In this document: positions 33,357 through 46,942 of the stretch, one piece after another | Layout: each line of letters opens with the position of its first letter | Position numbering within the stretch: position 1 is the first letter of the stretch | Source: Gymnogyps californianus | Lineage: Eukaryota; Chordata; Aves; Accipitriformes; Cathartidae | DNA length: 64,000 bases | Direction: 5' to 3' | Assembly (NCBI RefSeq): GCF_018139145.2 | Contig: NC_059478.1 | Location: 6,138,001 to 6,202,000 of the forward strand | Translations under genes and position numbers: made by a program | Notes under the pieces: generated by a model | The model's database searches: none | What the model was told of the DNA's origin: nothing | Seen by the model: the letters and a program-made list of their open reading frames with translations, nothing else

Positions 33357-36300
33357 GGAAAACCAATTTCTACTTCCTGATGAGAAGTTGACAGGCTATT
33401 TGACTTAACAAGAGAGGCAGGCAGTGTGATTGGGAAGAGGGAAATTGCATGCCATAACATACCAATATAAATGCAATTTATTTTGCATGTGCTATATAGC
33501 TCCAGGCACACATTTTGGGGTGCGTGAGAATTCTTTGCATGCTGAAATGTGAGCTCTAAATAGCAAAAAGAGGCAAATTTAGCATCAAGACTATGTTTAT
33601 AATTTTGGTTTTATTTTTACTGTAATTGCTTAGCATTCTTTTATAAAAGCTCCTAATGTATTTGTGGGGCGAAGTGCAGAGAAGCTGAAAAGATCAGCGA
33701 GCTGTTAACTCGGGATCTATCTTGTCCCACAGTTGCAGACTTGTTCTGACATGTGGCCAAGGCTGCTATTCTGGTACTGCCTTTGCTGGTATCCTGTCCC
33801 TGTGCAGCTCTCCAGGAGGACAGCTCTGCCGAGCTCCTCGCTTCTCCTGAGACGGAGCAGTTCAGTACTGGCTAGCCTGTCTAGTTGTCAGTCCCATAAT
33901 GTGTCGGCTATAGGGAAAAATGGGCATTGTTGGTCTAAACCCCCATTCTTTGTTCTTATCGTTTCCTATTCTAGCTGATGGATCATTTATATGAGTTCGT
34001 TGTGAATGTCCTTGTATTTTTAATGCTGTGTGTCAGGGCATCAGCAGCATTTACAGTGTGGTTGCTAATCTGTGAACCCAGGTATGCTTTTTAAAGGCAG
34101 CTCCCTTATTAGCACAGCTGTAGGAGCAAGTCACAGGCAATGCAGTAAAATGGGATAATAATGAGCAGGATTGGCTGATGTACCTATAAGGTAAATTCTA
34201 TAAATAGGTTAATGGAGTTTGGCTTGTACTTCAGTGTTTTGATATGACTTTGTCTTCCCTAATCAGAAGTAGCAATTGGAAAGCAAGAAAATAAATAATC
34301 TGAGAGCCTGATACGGCATTCCGTGTTACTTCATAGTCTTTCGTATATGCCAAATGGTCCTTGAGCTCTGTGGCAATCCAAGACAAAGGTTCAGTTTCTT
34401 CCCTGCCCAGCCACAGGAGAACACACTTCTCCAGTAGAAGCCTGGGCCAAGGCTTGGTTCTGCTCGGACCTTGGTGAACACAGGTGCAGGAAAACATTTC
34501 TCGGAAGTTTTGTGTCCTTTTGAAGCCTTTAAGAGGTTACAGTTCACTGAATGGCCTAGGGATGACAAGGCTTCCCAGAGAGGGTAAAGGAAAAAGAAAA
34601 GTCAGAATGCCTTTTGCTTTTCTGTGATCGAACTGGATTAGTGTCAGTGCTCGCAAGTGATAATTGTGTATATAGAAGCTGCATTTGTGGGTTTCAGATG
34701 CTGTAGGTGATGCTCTTAACACACAACATTAATTTATGGTGTAGATTTAATTAGTAGGACGTCGATAAGACTTGTTTATTAAAACTTCATGTTTCACAGG
34801 GTGAGTCGGTAAAATATGGATTGTGAATGAAATTTTGAGCAGTTGGAGGCAGAGAGGTTAGAGACAGAAAGCTGAGCTTGTAGGGTTTGCCACACCTGAC
34901 CAGCCCCATCTGCTGTAATGATCCTGGCAGTAAGGTCACTGCTGTTTCTGGTGAGCACTTCAGATCCTGCAAAAATACCCCATATCAGGTGTGAGTTTTA
35001 GCAACACATCAGCAATGGGGAGCCTGCCACAGCTTTACCGTTCTCTTCAGCAGATGTCATCTTCGTGGTGAAGCCTCAGAAAGTGAAGGACCAAGAAGGG
35101 TAGTGAAGGGAAAAGGTGAACAGGTTCCTCTGTGTGCAGCCAGCCTGCCAGGAGCTGGGTCAGGGCTCGGCCCCTGGCTCTCCGAGGGGCTGCAGTGCGG
35201 AGTGGAGCTTGCCAGGCTGCTTTTGGTTCCTGGCTCACGTTTCTGTGTACATGTGGACGCTGTTCTTCCCCAGCTGGTGTCTTTGGCTCTGGTGTTAGCT
35301 GCACCCATGTCTTCTTACAGTGGAAGATTAGTTTGCTACTGTCAGTGTTAAATAGGACTCAAGTCTCCAAGGCTCCAAAGGTACTGACAAAAGAGCTTTC
35401 AAATCTGCCCCTCCAGTTTTAGAAATCTAAATGCAGCTCAGCTAGAATTGATCTGTACCCATTTCCCTTTCAGTTTCTTCGGCTTTCAGCCAGCTCCTAT
35501 AGATTCAATTCTGGCTTTTGTTCTCAGCTTATTGAGCTGGATTGATGTGGCCGCATGCTAATGCAGCATTCTAGATGGAGCAGATGTGCACCCGCTCGCT
35601 TTCCGGCTGAGGAGGAATTCAGCGTTGGAAGGTGCGTGATCTGGGCTTGGACTTGCCTAAGCACAAATCCGAGTAATGAATTAGTCATCAGACACGGAAT
35701 TCATTTCCCTGGGGACATGGAGAGGGAGGCTGGTACAGCCCAGCTGTCAGTCAGGAATTGCTGATGCAGGAACTCTTGCCAGCTGAGAAGGTTCTTCCCA
35801 CCCCTGCTAATACAGTAAGCCTAGGCTGCCAAATCCTTTAGTTTGGTATTTCAGTAGTAACACGAGTGCTTTATAGCATGTGCTTAAAGGCTTTGGTCTC
35901 TTTACCTAACTTACATAAAAATGTTAACTGGCTATTTTGGAACCAAAGGCAGCAGACGTTAATTGTAGCAACTCTGCAGTCTTCTACATGCGAGGCAATT
36001 TTACTGAATCCTATTTATGTGGTAAGCAGGGTATGCCAGAGGGGTTTGCCATCCTCCATCCATTTCAGGAGTGATTTCATGGTTATTGAGGTATATGGGT
36101 GATAATGGGGTGAGTTTGGGAAGAGATGTTTCTGCTTCATCACCTTCTTACCACCTTGGCTGCAATTCTCATTTTGTTCTGGTTTTTTCCTCTCTTGTTA
36201 GTCTTCAACTGTAGCATGTGGCTCATGGTGGCTGATCTCATGTATGATAATTATTTTCTGAGATGTTAGCTTTACCTGTCAAATAAGGAAGAGAAATTAT

Positions 36301-36624
36301 GGCACTGTGTGCTCTTTTGTACATAACTAGATCAACGTCTGTTTGAGATTTTCACTTATGTGCACCGTTTTACTAGAGTGGGTAAAAAAGGCTAGTGTCG
36401 GTATTCTTTTCCTGCCTTATGAATTTCCCCACCATAACTTCCACCTATGCTGATCCTTTCGAGAGTTGCCGTTATGGCTCCTAGCCAGCCTGTCAATGTT
36501 TCTGTTACCTTTGCTGGACAAACACCATGTGCAGTAGCAGATAAATGAGTGATTCTCTGCTGTAGTGAGGGGAAGCGGCACAAGAAGCTCAAGATTATGG
36601 TTGATACTGTGGGCTTTTGAATGA

Positions 36625-36645
36625 TTTTTTTTTTTTTTTTTTTTT
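36625..36645 (+). repeat. Poly(T) run of 21
   Basis: An uninterrupted T21 lies in intron 2. It could be the reverse-complement tail of a retroposed element on the minus strand, but nothing recognisable adjoins it. Confidence 0.85.
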
Positions 36646-38510
36646 GGAATACTGAATAATGAAGCCAAAGCCTTCCAAATACTAGCTTCCAGTTTGCCTT
36701 AACCTTCTGATACTCGAAGGGCTTGATTTTTATTAACTGCTATACTGAATTGTGTTGGAAGTGCAAAATTAAAATATTGCAGGGGGATTTATTATGAATA
36801 TTGCAAGAAGCTGGGATTTACATGAAACTGCACTTTAGACTTGCACTTCTTTCTCTGAATTTTTTGCAGTTACTTCAGCAAGATCATGTTGGAGTTTGAA
36901 AAGGGTCTTTTTGTCAAAGTATAGTCTGGAGAATGGAAGTGTTCAGTTTCTGGTGCTGTAATGTTGCTGTCTAATCCCTTTATACCAATTACAGGAGATC
37001 CCACTTGAAATATTCTAAATTAAAAAAAAATACAGAGAGGGGAAGAGGCTTAGACATAGTGTTAAATACCACAACTTCCTTGAGTTCTCTTGCAAATATC
37101 CATCAGACCTTACAGTCTTCACGTGGTTCTGCTGTTGTGAGATATCTAAACAGAGGAAGTAAACCCCAAACCTCTGAGAGTATTAACTGATGTCAGTACA
37201 GATTTTCATCTTTTAGGAGTAGCTTGTAACTGTAACCCAAAGAGGTGGTATTATTTCAATTAATTTTTTTTCAGATGACAATATTTGGCTCTAGTGGAAT
37301 GGAGAAAACTGCCACTGTGAGTTCTCTTCCCATTCTTATGTTTACTTTTTTGAGCCCTTTGGCTAGGCTAAGCCAATGTCTTGGACTGCTTGAGAACTGG
37401 TGTTTTGTCATTCTCTATGTTTTTCAATTTTAAGTTTATTTACAGAAATTAGCAAAAATGAGGAACTGCTTGAAGTACTACGCTTAGTTGCTTGGGTGTT
37501 GTGTATGGTCAGAGTTGGCAACTTCTCTGTTTAAAGTGTTTGAGTCTTATTTGTGGGTTCAGATTTGTTTTGGGTCATTGTTTGGTCATGCTGTTCTGTT
37601 TTTAATCTTCGAAGACTTACATTGATGAGTGGTTTGTTTTTGGTTTTTTTTTTTTTTAATACTAAGTCCCTCTTCTGATGTTTTAGTTAGACTTCAGTTC
37701 TGCTGTGTCAGAAGTGAGCGCAGCTGCTTTGCACTTGCAGCTTCTGGATTGCACAGCACTAATTCTTTCTGGTTTGCATAACGTTGCACTGATCTTTGTT
37801 GGAAAGTTAATTTATCTAGCTCTTCAGTTTTCCATGTTGGAGGGTGACAAGAGGTTATTTGAACTGAAAGCAAAGGCTCAAATGGCTATTTGAAACCTAA
37901 ACAAAGCAGGGAGCATGCCATCTGAGAGCGAGTTTGCAGTTTTTTTGATCTGGTGCCTCTCTTGTACACCACGCTTGATGGAACTATTTGTTGATGGAGA
38001 GGAAAGTTCATAGCTCAGTTGCAAAGACCGTGGCTGTTTCTGAGAAGAGGCGGAAGAGAGAAGGCAGCGTCAGCTCTCTGGTTATGTAGCTCTGCAGTGC
38101 ACTGCGTCTGCCCACCGACCTTAAATTAATCTTCTGTGCTTTCCTTCAGTGTGTGGGAGAAAAATTATCTGTTCAGATACTAATAAAAAGTGGCCTATTT
38201 AATAAGTGTTCTGTACATATATTTATTTACAAATACTCTTGATCTTTAACTAAGGAATCCAGCTCTGTTACTTGCTGCTTGGTGCTCACTTTCAGGCTGG
38301 GGAGTCTGCGAGGAGATGACTGACTGCAGAATTTGATGGCTCCGTGCATCTGTCTGTTTAAAACAAGCAGTTTTGCAGCTGATCAAAGCAGGAGGATTAT
38401 GCTGCTGCTGTGGAACTAAACTGGCGAGGGAGGATAAATGGCAGCTCTGAAGCAGGCCTACCTGAACTGACGGGCTCTTTGTTGTCAGCAGGATAATGTG
38501 AATAATTTGG

Positions 38511-38556
38511 GTTTGTTTTTTTTGTTTGTTTGTTTGTTTTTTGTTTTTTTGTTTTG
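38511..38556 (+). repeat. (GTTT)n microsatellite
   Basis: GTTT units with longer T runs form a low-complexity tract of about 45 bases. Confidence 0.85.
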
Positions 38557-41500
38557 GATTTTTTAACAGAGGTGGTGTTCGTTCTGTTGGAATACTTACT
38601 CTTGCGTTTCAAAGCCCAAACAACTGGGTTACTTTTAATGGAAAGCTGTATTGCATATAGTTCCATATGCAGTGCAAAGTTTATCTTCACCTAGCTGTAA
38701 GAAATATAGGGCATCCTCTGTGGATGTGGGTTTTCAGAACACTTTTCATATAAAGAAAAGAGGGATTTTGTTTTGCAAACACATATTAATAGTCTGAATG
38801 TAAAACCTGCATGGAGACTGTTATGTCTGTCTTATTAAGCAGTATATTTATCCCAGAAGTGGAGAACCATATGAAACTAGCAACGTGTTAGAGATTACAG
38901 TTGCCTTTTGTGCTATAGGTAGGCAGTCAGGTTGTGTCTTTTCTCCCCATACGTTTCTGGTTTTATAATTTACCAGATATTCTCACCTAAATGGCCTTTA
39001 TTTAGGTAGCTATATTCAAAGGCAGTCTTTTTGCTTTCTCTCTAATACTGCTTTTTATTCATCCAAAGTGCACCTGTATGTATAGTAAGTATTTGTTATC
39101 AGCCAATATAATCTTCTTAATGTAAAAAGATACAGCTTTTAGAGCAAATAATTTTTTTCACATTCTGCATGTAAGCATTTTCATTTGTGGTTTTTTTACA
39201 ATTAATCTATGGATGTAAATTTAAAATTATTGCAAAAACCTGATTTTCCTAGGTTGAATTGAAACTCATGCAAGTCTTGAAGTTTCTGTGACCTGTTAAT
39301 AATAAAACAAATAAATGAATAGCACAAACTTAGATCTAGTGGTTTAGGAATTCAATCTGCTGAAATGCTGGCTGTCCCTGTCCAGAAAGAGCCAGTTGAA
39401 GAATTAAACCAGCTACTATTAGCTGTGTCCTCTTCTTTGTGGACAGTGAGGTTCTTGTCTCTTCTCTTTCATTGTTGTTTTATTTCAAGTTAGAAAACCA
39501 GTAAAAAGTTGAAGGCTTCCCTGTTAAATCAAGAGTAGAAATACGTCAACGTGTCAACTACAATCTGTTTCCAGTTACTGCTCCTGTCAAATTGGTTACA
39601 TTCACAAAGTACAAGTAGCATTTGTGATATCGGATCATTTTTAAAGGCAGATTTTGTTTAATAGCTTTCTCTTGTCATTTTATTTTTATTATAGCTTTCT
39701 CCTTACTGCATAGTGAGGAATTTTATGAGTGAAATAGAAGTTGGTGTCTGATTCTTTGACAAGCTGCTTTTGAGTCTGGCTGTAGCTTGCTTTTATAGAC
39801 TACAAGATTTCTTTTATATTTTTTGAGTAGCTAATTTAGTGTCCGGTAACTGAAGACGCTTGTATATTCCGTAAAACTTTAGTGCAAGCGTTTGAACTTG
39901 GATTATGTGCAACTGCCAGGGAGCAGAGGAGGAAGAGGAAGAAGCAGAAAACCGTGGTTTGGTTTCTGGGCAAGGAGTCAGTTCCTGCAGAAGGCATGGC
40001 GCTTGGCAAGGGGAAAAACCAAGATTGATGGTGTTGAGCTGTTTCACTCCTTGGTTTATTAGATCTTGTAAAACTGTTGGAACCATGACACTCTGTCTTA
40101 TAGAGGAAAATAAGATAACGTGAGTAAGCTCAGAGCCTTTGCTCCTTTCCAGTACATTGTTTATATATGACATTGTTTTCCTTAGAACTGTTCAAATGGG
40201 TCTGCCACATTACTTTTAAAGGTATCTTGACTTGCTTATCTCCTAAGCAAAAGTCTCTTATCTGGGAATAAGGTCTGTCCTGCCTTGCCTCTGAGGTTAA
40301 GTTAGCTAGTTTGGTGGTTGGGCTGGTTTTTGTATCTTTTTTGCAGAATTTTATTGAAGTCTTGTTGAAAGTCTGGATATGGCTCTGTAATATTGAAAAA
40401 TGTAGGCTTTGATGTGTACCTAATTAGGCAGTCATGATTCTTTGCCCATTGCCTGTAAGTGAAAGCTATTGAAAGGGTGCACGTATGCTGGTGTATATTC
40501 TCTTAGAAACCATGAACAGTGTAGACCAAGGCTGTAGAAAATGGATTGTGATTCTTGTCATGATTGAGAAGCATGAAGAGATTTGCTGGTGGGTTCTGAG
40601 TGACTTGGAGGTTGTTCTTTACTTTTTTCTGCTTTGTGATCATCTTCTGTGGCACTTGATCAGTTAAGCCACCGATATTTTCTGTCTTCCATAAGCTGTT
40701 CTCTCGCAAGCTTTCCTCTTTGTGTTTTTTTTCCCCTGAAATTATCCTTTCAGTTGTGAAGAGGACCTCTTAAATAATAGCCAGATTGCACCTCATTCCA
40801 CGATCCACTGCTGTAGCTGGTTTTGGTGTCAAAATTTACTTATGAACTTCATTTTAAGGTTCCCTGGCAGTTGGTGCTGGCAGAGAGCAAGGACGTGATA
40901 GGCTGCTTATGAGAGAGAGCTAGAGGGAGTTTTGTCCTCCTGCTGCTTTGTGCTCTGCATTGCCTGTTGCCAGTGGTGCGAGGCCTCTAGGTTTTGCATC
41001 TCCTGCTCTGCCACGGGTCAAATGGAATTTCAGATGTTTCACTGTGTATTAGGATTTTAATTTTTTCTATTTAACCCGTTCAAGGTTCCACTTTACATAT
41101 TTAAAGCATTTCCTTTTGGAGGAGGGGTGCTGTTTGTTTGATTTGGACTCCGTGGTTAGCTTTAATCAGCAGCGTCGTATTAAGAACTTTATCTGAGTAC
41201 AAGCTTGAGGATTTAAAAAAAAATCTTTCTGGCTTCTCTCTGTTGTTGCCGTTTGTGTATGAAAGTGTGTTGGAGCTTTCCCTGGTGATGCTGGTACTTC
41301 GTTTGAATGCCTTGGAAGTGATTTCTTATAATAAGTAAATTTATCCTGTGGAAGAAACTTTAATCATCTAGATTTTTTTTTTCATTACTTCCTCACACCT
41401 AGTTGGAAATTCATAAAATCTGGTAGAGGTTCCAGGACCCTTAAGGACTTGCAGTGTTAAAATGATTCATTAACTGTTCTAATTATGTGACTTCTAGGGC

Positions 41501-42773
41501 ATGCCTGCGTGCTTCAGGGCAAATAGGTATAATGACAAGTACACAATAACTGGCCTAAATGAAGGCTTCTCCTTAAATGCATCTGGGCAGCTGGTGTGAC
41601 TGTTAAAAATTTTAGCCAAAAAAAAAAAAAGCACAAAATATAATGATTGGTCAGATGATGATACATGGCCACTATACATGGGTGTTTTTATTTGGCAGCT
41701 ACTTATTTGAAGGCCTGAAAAACTTGCCACAGGACTTTCTCCCAAGGGTTAATAGAGAATTTGGTTTGTTGATGTTCTGAGTGCTCCTTGCTCTTGTTAA
41801 AATCAATAGACACAGTTTTTAAGAAACTTTTTTTTTTACAACTGAAAAGGCGAAAATCTTTTCTCTGTGAAGCAAACAGATCTATGTTTTCCTGTGATTG
41901 ATGTAGGCTGATACGGTGGCTTTTGAAATTCAAACTGCAGGCAGCTTCTGACATCTGTATTGCAGGTAGCTTCTCTGAGGTGGACTTGTAGATAAGGCTG
42001 TTGTGTAGGCCTCTTGCAACATTTAATGTCAGAAAGCTGAGCTAAGATGTGTTAATTTTATTAGTGTAAGTTGAAGCAATGATAAAAGGAGGTGGTAACT
42101 TGTAAAAGTGTATTTTAAAGAGCAGTAGACCTGAGTCTTTCCATTTTAACTTCAGTTTCCGTTCAGGAGGGGTAAAATGTCATTAGCTGAAACCAAGAAT
42201 AACAAAAGTTTAATTTCCTCACAGTAGAAGAGAAGCTCTTAATCTAACAAAAGCCATAATGTCAGGAGCAGAGAAACCAGCTTCATGGCAGCAGTTGTAT
42301 CTGATGGTTTGTCTTGATGGTAATCCTGCAAGAGTTAGGCTGCTCGTTGCTATTTCCAAAAGGCAGTGGAGTAAACTTCTGTTAGACTCGGGTGGTAAAA
42401 GGCTTTCACCTCTGCTTTGTCACAGAGTGCTGCAAGTAAGTCACGCTGGCACTTTAGAGTTTGTTTACATTTGCCAAAATGGAGTTTTAGTGTATGTTAT
42501 TAATTTGTTATAGTATCAAGCGTGTCTTTTGAACATGCTTGTTGGAAGGTTTCCTTTTGAGTCTGAGTGAGGAGGGAGAAGTTAAGTTGTTGATACATCT
42601 GTAAACTGAAAATAAACCCCAAATTGAACCTAAAAGTAACTTCCTGTTACTCTGTCTGGAAGTGATCATTTGGAGTCGTGAATGGTACCTACAGGGAGTA
42701 ACAGAACTGGTCCCATTGGAATTAGTATGAAATTAGAGCTTTACATGCAAATAAGATCTGAGGACTAAACACT

Positions 42774-42835
42774 GCACACACACACACACCACACCACACC
42801 ACCCCCCTCATGCTAGTGGGGTTTTTTTTTTTTTT
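42774..42835 (+). repeat. (CA)n, (CCACA)n and poly(T) compound repeat
   Basis: About eight CA units pass into CACACCACACC and then a C-rich stretch. After a short spacer a T14 run follows at 42822-42835. Confidence 0.85.
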
Positions 42836-44159
42836 GTGCCTTTTTTCCTCTTGCCACCCTGGAATAGAGAAGTCCCCAGTGACATTTCTCACAAACGCGG
42901 AGCGCTCTTAGGAAAAATGCAGCTGTTGGAGGCTGCAGGATTCTGGAGTGAGCCATGTGTTGTTGTGGTTTAGTAACCACAGGATACTTGAACAATACAG
43001 AGAGGTATGTGGAAGACAGTACACGTTCTCCAGTTGTAGGCAAGAACTGTTTTTCTTGCGTTTCCTTTAGAGAAACAATCAGGCTCATTAAGATGATTAA
43101 TTAATGCAATTCTCTGCCATTAATCTTTCTGAACACCAATAGCATGCAGTGAAATCCATTAACGTGCCGTGACCCTGTGCTAATTGTTAAACTCTGCTCT
43201 TCTTTGAACAGCTTAGTACTGAGGTAGATGCACATAGATTACAGTGGGGTAAGAATGGCTCCCTCGCAAATGAAAATATTTGATGTGATAAAACAGATAA
43301 TAATGCTAGCGCTCTCGCTCTTCAGTTGTTGAATGACTTAAGTAGAGTATGCCATTAATGCTATTAAAAGTTATTAAATAGGAGTGAGGAAGACATGATA
43401 TGGAAAGGGAGAAAATCAGTGCATCATCATGATGTACAACCTTGGCCCTGTGTCAGGTTGATCCATAAGAGAACTCATTTAAAACTTGTTAATTTAAACT
43501 ATTTATCATACAGTTCACTGCCTTTGGAAAATGAAGATGAGGGAAAAATGAGCACAGTCAAGGTTTCAGGTAAACCACGGGTTTCATGTGACTGTGATTT
43601 GAGTGACTCCAGTACAATGGAAATAAGTGCCCAACTACACTTGCTAACTTAAGGCCGTCTTTCAAAACCTAGTCAAAATGCTAGTGAGAGCTACATACAA
43701 AGAAATTTCACAGAACTTTTTTTTTTTTACTGTTTTACAGCAGTAATGTGAATACCTACTTGAAGTAAAAATATGATGTGCCTAAAAAGATAGACAGTAC
43801 CTGAAATTCAGGAAGAATAAGATGGAAGGTTAAGATGACTGCAGTGACTAAAACATTGATGGAAGGCAATGCTCATCTCCAGAATGATGGATAAAATCCC
43901 ATGCAGCTATGTTTAGAGAAGTGATTATCTTCATGTTCCCAATTGTATCAAAAGTGATTATTTACATCTGGTAAATTGATGTTCCTTGTTTAAATCTGTA
44001 GGGTATTCTTGATGCTGTTCTTCAGTTGATTGTAGAAACTAATTGGGGGAGAAAGATTTATGGCTACATTTACTCATAATCTCAATACGTTTTCATTTGA
44101 GTCAGTCGAGAGAAAGAGGTTGACCTTTTATAAGAAATCCATGTGAACTCAATTCAGGT

Positions 44160-44198
44160 AAAAAAAACCAACAAACCAACCAACCAAAAAAAAAAAAC
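44160..44198 (+). repeat. (CCAA)n / poly(A) simple repeat
   Basis: Runs of A flank CCAACAAACCAACCAACC. This is a common type of low-complexity tract in vertebrate introns. Confidence 0.85.
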
Positions 44199-46732
44199 CC
44201 CAAACCTCACTGTTTTAACATGTCTGGTTTAGACAAAAGGATATGAATTGTAGATTAACTTTTTAAAATCCTTTACTAAGGGAAGACTTTCTGTTTTTAA
44301 GCAGATGCTATTTAGAGTGTGCAGTAGTGGTGAATTCTTGTTAGGGTAATGGCAAAGCTCTGAGTTACTTCAAAACTCAAGAAATCTCTCCTTGAAGTAC
44401 TGCTGGTGCTGTATGTACTGTAACTAATTGGGTCATGCTGCTGACCATCCATGAGGACAGAGACCTGCTCTTGCCATGGCAGGAAGCCTGACGCTGCGAT
44501 ACAATACTCTGTTTGAATCTGTCTGATGTTCCTTTGGATGCTTTTGGTCTCTCTAACTTTCAGAAAACTTTTTTGAAACTTCTTCAGACAGCTCCAGCTT
44601 CAATGGATGTTGGATATTATTTGTCCGATGCAAGCCATCTGTTATCTGTTTTGGCAGCCTTCAGTTAGTAACATTCAAAGAAAAAAAAAAATGCTTCCCT
44701 CAGTGCTGCAGTTTTTTGCTTTACCGTCTTCAAACAAGTTAATTTTGTGGTGTTCATCCATTTGCCCAAGTTTCTTATCTCTGCAATCCAGGCTTGAGGA
44801 TTCACTTGCAGACCTAGTATTTGGGGACTTGGAAGGGAGAGGTTTGGGGGTAGGAAGTACTGTTATCTCAATTCTTGGTTACTTTTGCATTTCTTCCATT
44901 GATCTTCATTTATACTATAAAACTGCTTAAAACTATATTAATTTCAACTGGCTGAATCGTGGAAATTGATTTTTGTGCTGTCACAAATGATGGCATTCTT
45001 ATGCCACTTGACTGGTTAGAAGAGCCGGTACTAGTGATGGTGACGTAGGCTATAAGCAGGTCTAATGGTTCTGTTCTTTGGACCTCTGCAACTATGACTA
45101 GGCTTATTCGGTCACAGTTTCACCCTGTGCTGGTGTTTCACAACTCCTAATATGCATGCACACAGTAAAGAATACTCTTAGGAGAGTAACTTCCTGGCAG
45201 AACATGCTACTCAGTTGTAGGAGGGTACTGCATGTTCATAATATCTGCTGCAGTTGCATTTTTGCTTAGGTTTTTTTACCAGAATTTAGCCACTCGCAGC
45301 AGTGATGATAGTGTGAAAGTCTCATGCTGCTGTTAATGCACGAGTAATTTTTTTACCACTTGTAAATAGGTGCTGTCCGTGGTGGAGGACGGCGTTGCTT
45401 ACGCCAGGTCTCGGCTGCGTTAAACTGCTTTAATCTTGTACATGGATTTATATTCTTCACTAGATCCATCACAGGTGTTTGCTCAGAACTTTTAGATTGT
45501 TTAATACTGTAAGTATGTAAGTATGGCTAATTCCAGGGTTCCCTTTCTTTAGATCACTGGTTTCTATAACCCTTGGCTTTTAGGCAACCTGATTAAAAAT
45601 TGAGTCTGGTGGAGAGCAAGCTGATCTCCCCAGTGTTCCACCTGCTTGATATTGGTGAGTGTGGGCCAGCAAACAATGAGGGTTTTTTTGTCTTATGACT
45701 GCACTTGCAGCCAAAGTGAGTTACCTGAAATTAATAAGAAATGTTACCACTGAGAAGAGGATGTCAGGTCTTTTAACTTAAGGTATTTTCAGATCAGCAT
45801 GAAACAATTGAGGTTTCTATTAGTGTTGTGGGCAGTTTTTGGCAAAAGCCCTCCGAAGTGCTTGGGTGGTGCTACGCTTCTGTTGTACGTTTGCAAACAA
45901 CTTGAACTACTTACTTGTTTTGTAACTTGAGAGGAAGGAGGAAAGTTGAGTAGATGGCAGCCTGAAAGGTTTTGTGTGAAGTTAAAAAAAACTACTTGGC
46001 TTCTGTAAAAGTGTTCTTTGAGGAATGCATAGACTCTTTCCCAGTCTAGAAAAATGTGGGATTTTTTTTCCACTCTGCACAATTACAACTGAAGGGACTT
46101 TGTTCGTACTTTGAAAACATGGCTTGTATTAGCAACAAAGCATAGGAATCTCTGTAACTTTCTGAAAGTTTGGATGGTTTGAGAATTTTCTGTGATAAAA
46201 CAGTAAAACTTAATTTTCTACTAGCAATTGGACCATCTTTCACGGAAAGGTGAGTTTAAAAAAAAAAAAACAAACCTGAAATGAACAACACTTCCAATGG
46301 CTTGCCTGAAATTTTAGTAACTACTATTTTTGCTAGGTTATTTTTTTTTTTAATAGGTTGCAGAGGAAAAAGAAATCAAGAATAAATTGAAGAGTACTCT
46401 ACACACTTTTTTTGGTGTCTTAATTCCAGCATTTAATCTTAGAATTGAGGTTAAAGAAAGAACTCTGTTTTTACATGATGTGCTGGTTTTGGCTGGGGTG
46501 GACTTAATTCAGACTAGCTGGTATGGGGCTATGTTTTGGATCTGTGCTGAAAACAGTGTTGATAATTCAGGAATGTTTTAGTTACTGCTGAGCAATGCTT
46601 ACACAGAGTCAAGGCCTCTTCTGCTGCTCACCCCACCCCACCAGCGAGCAGGCTGGAGGGGCACAAGAAGCTGGGAGGGGACACAGCTGGGACAGCTGAC
46701 CCCGACTGACCAAAGGGATGTTCCATACCATG

Positions 46733-46755
46733 TGACGTCACGCTCAGCATATAAA
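46733..46755 (+). promoter_or_regulatory. CRE and TATA box of the solo LTR
   Basis: A perfect cAMP-response element TGACGTCA lies at 46733-46740, and TATAAA at 46750-46755, nine bases further on. Transcription would be expected to start near 46780, in the XPR1 direction. Confidence 0.75.
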
Positions 46756-46936
46756 GCTGGGGGAAGGAGAATGAAGGGGAGGATGTTCGGAGTGATGGCA
46801 TTTGTCTTCCCAAGTAACCATTACGTGCGATGGAGCCCTGCTGTCCTGGAGATGGCTGAACACCTGCCTGCCGATGGGAAGTGGTGAATGAATTCCTTGT
46901 TTTGCTTTGCTTGCGTGCATGGCTTTTGCTTTACCT

Positions 46937-46942
46937 ATTAAA
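46937..46942 (+). terminator. Poly(A) signal of the solo LTR (ATTAAA)
   Basis: ATTAAA is followed by a T-rich stretch (CTGTTTTTATCTC). In the LTR this is the normal polyadenylation signal, and in sense orientation it could cause premature polyadenylation of the XPR1 pre-mRNA. Confidence 0.6.

Larger units (their letters stand above)
24651..46478 (+). other. XPR1: XPR1 intron 2, first part
   Basis: AT-rich intronic DNA. I searched for the next XPR1 exon, which should encode the TDEDTVKRYFAKFEEKFF-like stretch, and did not find it. GC-richer patches at 26830-27050, 28600-28700, 30760-31060, 33180-33340 and 35050-35300 may be decayed mobile elements, but I could not assign them. Simple repeats and small palindromes are listed separately. 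No tRNA, snRNA or convincing ORF was found. Confidence 0.8.

Noticed and set aside
36860..36930. Possible XPR1 exon 3 (GAGTTTGAAAAGGGTCTTTTTG)
   Set aside because: It superficially resembles the Phe-Glu-Glu-Lys-Phe-Phe motif, but the frame hits a stop, the flanking residues do not match, and the expected preceding segment is absent.
39814..40173. 119-codon minus-strand open frame in intron 2
   Set aside because: No domain, no splice context, and a serine run from a GGA-type simple repeat. It is consistent with chance.
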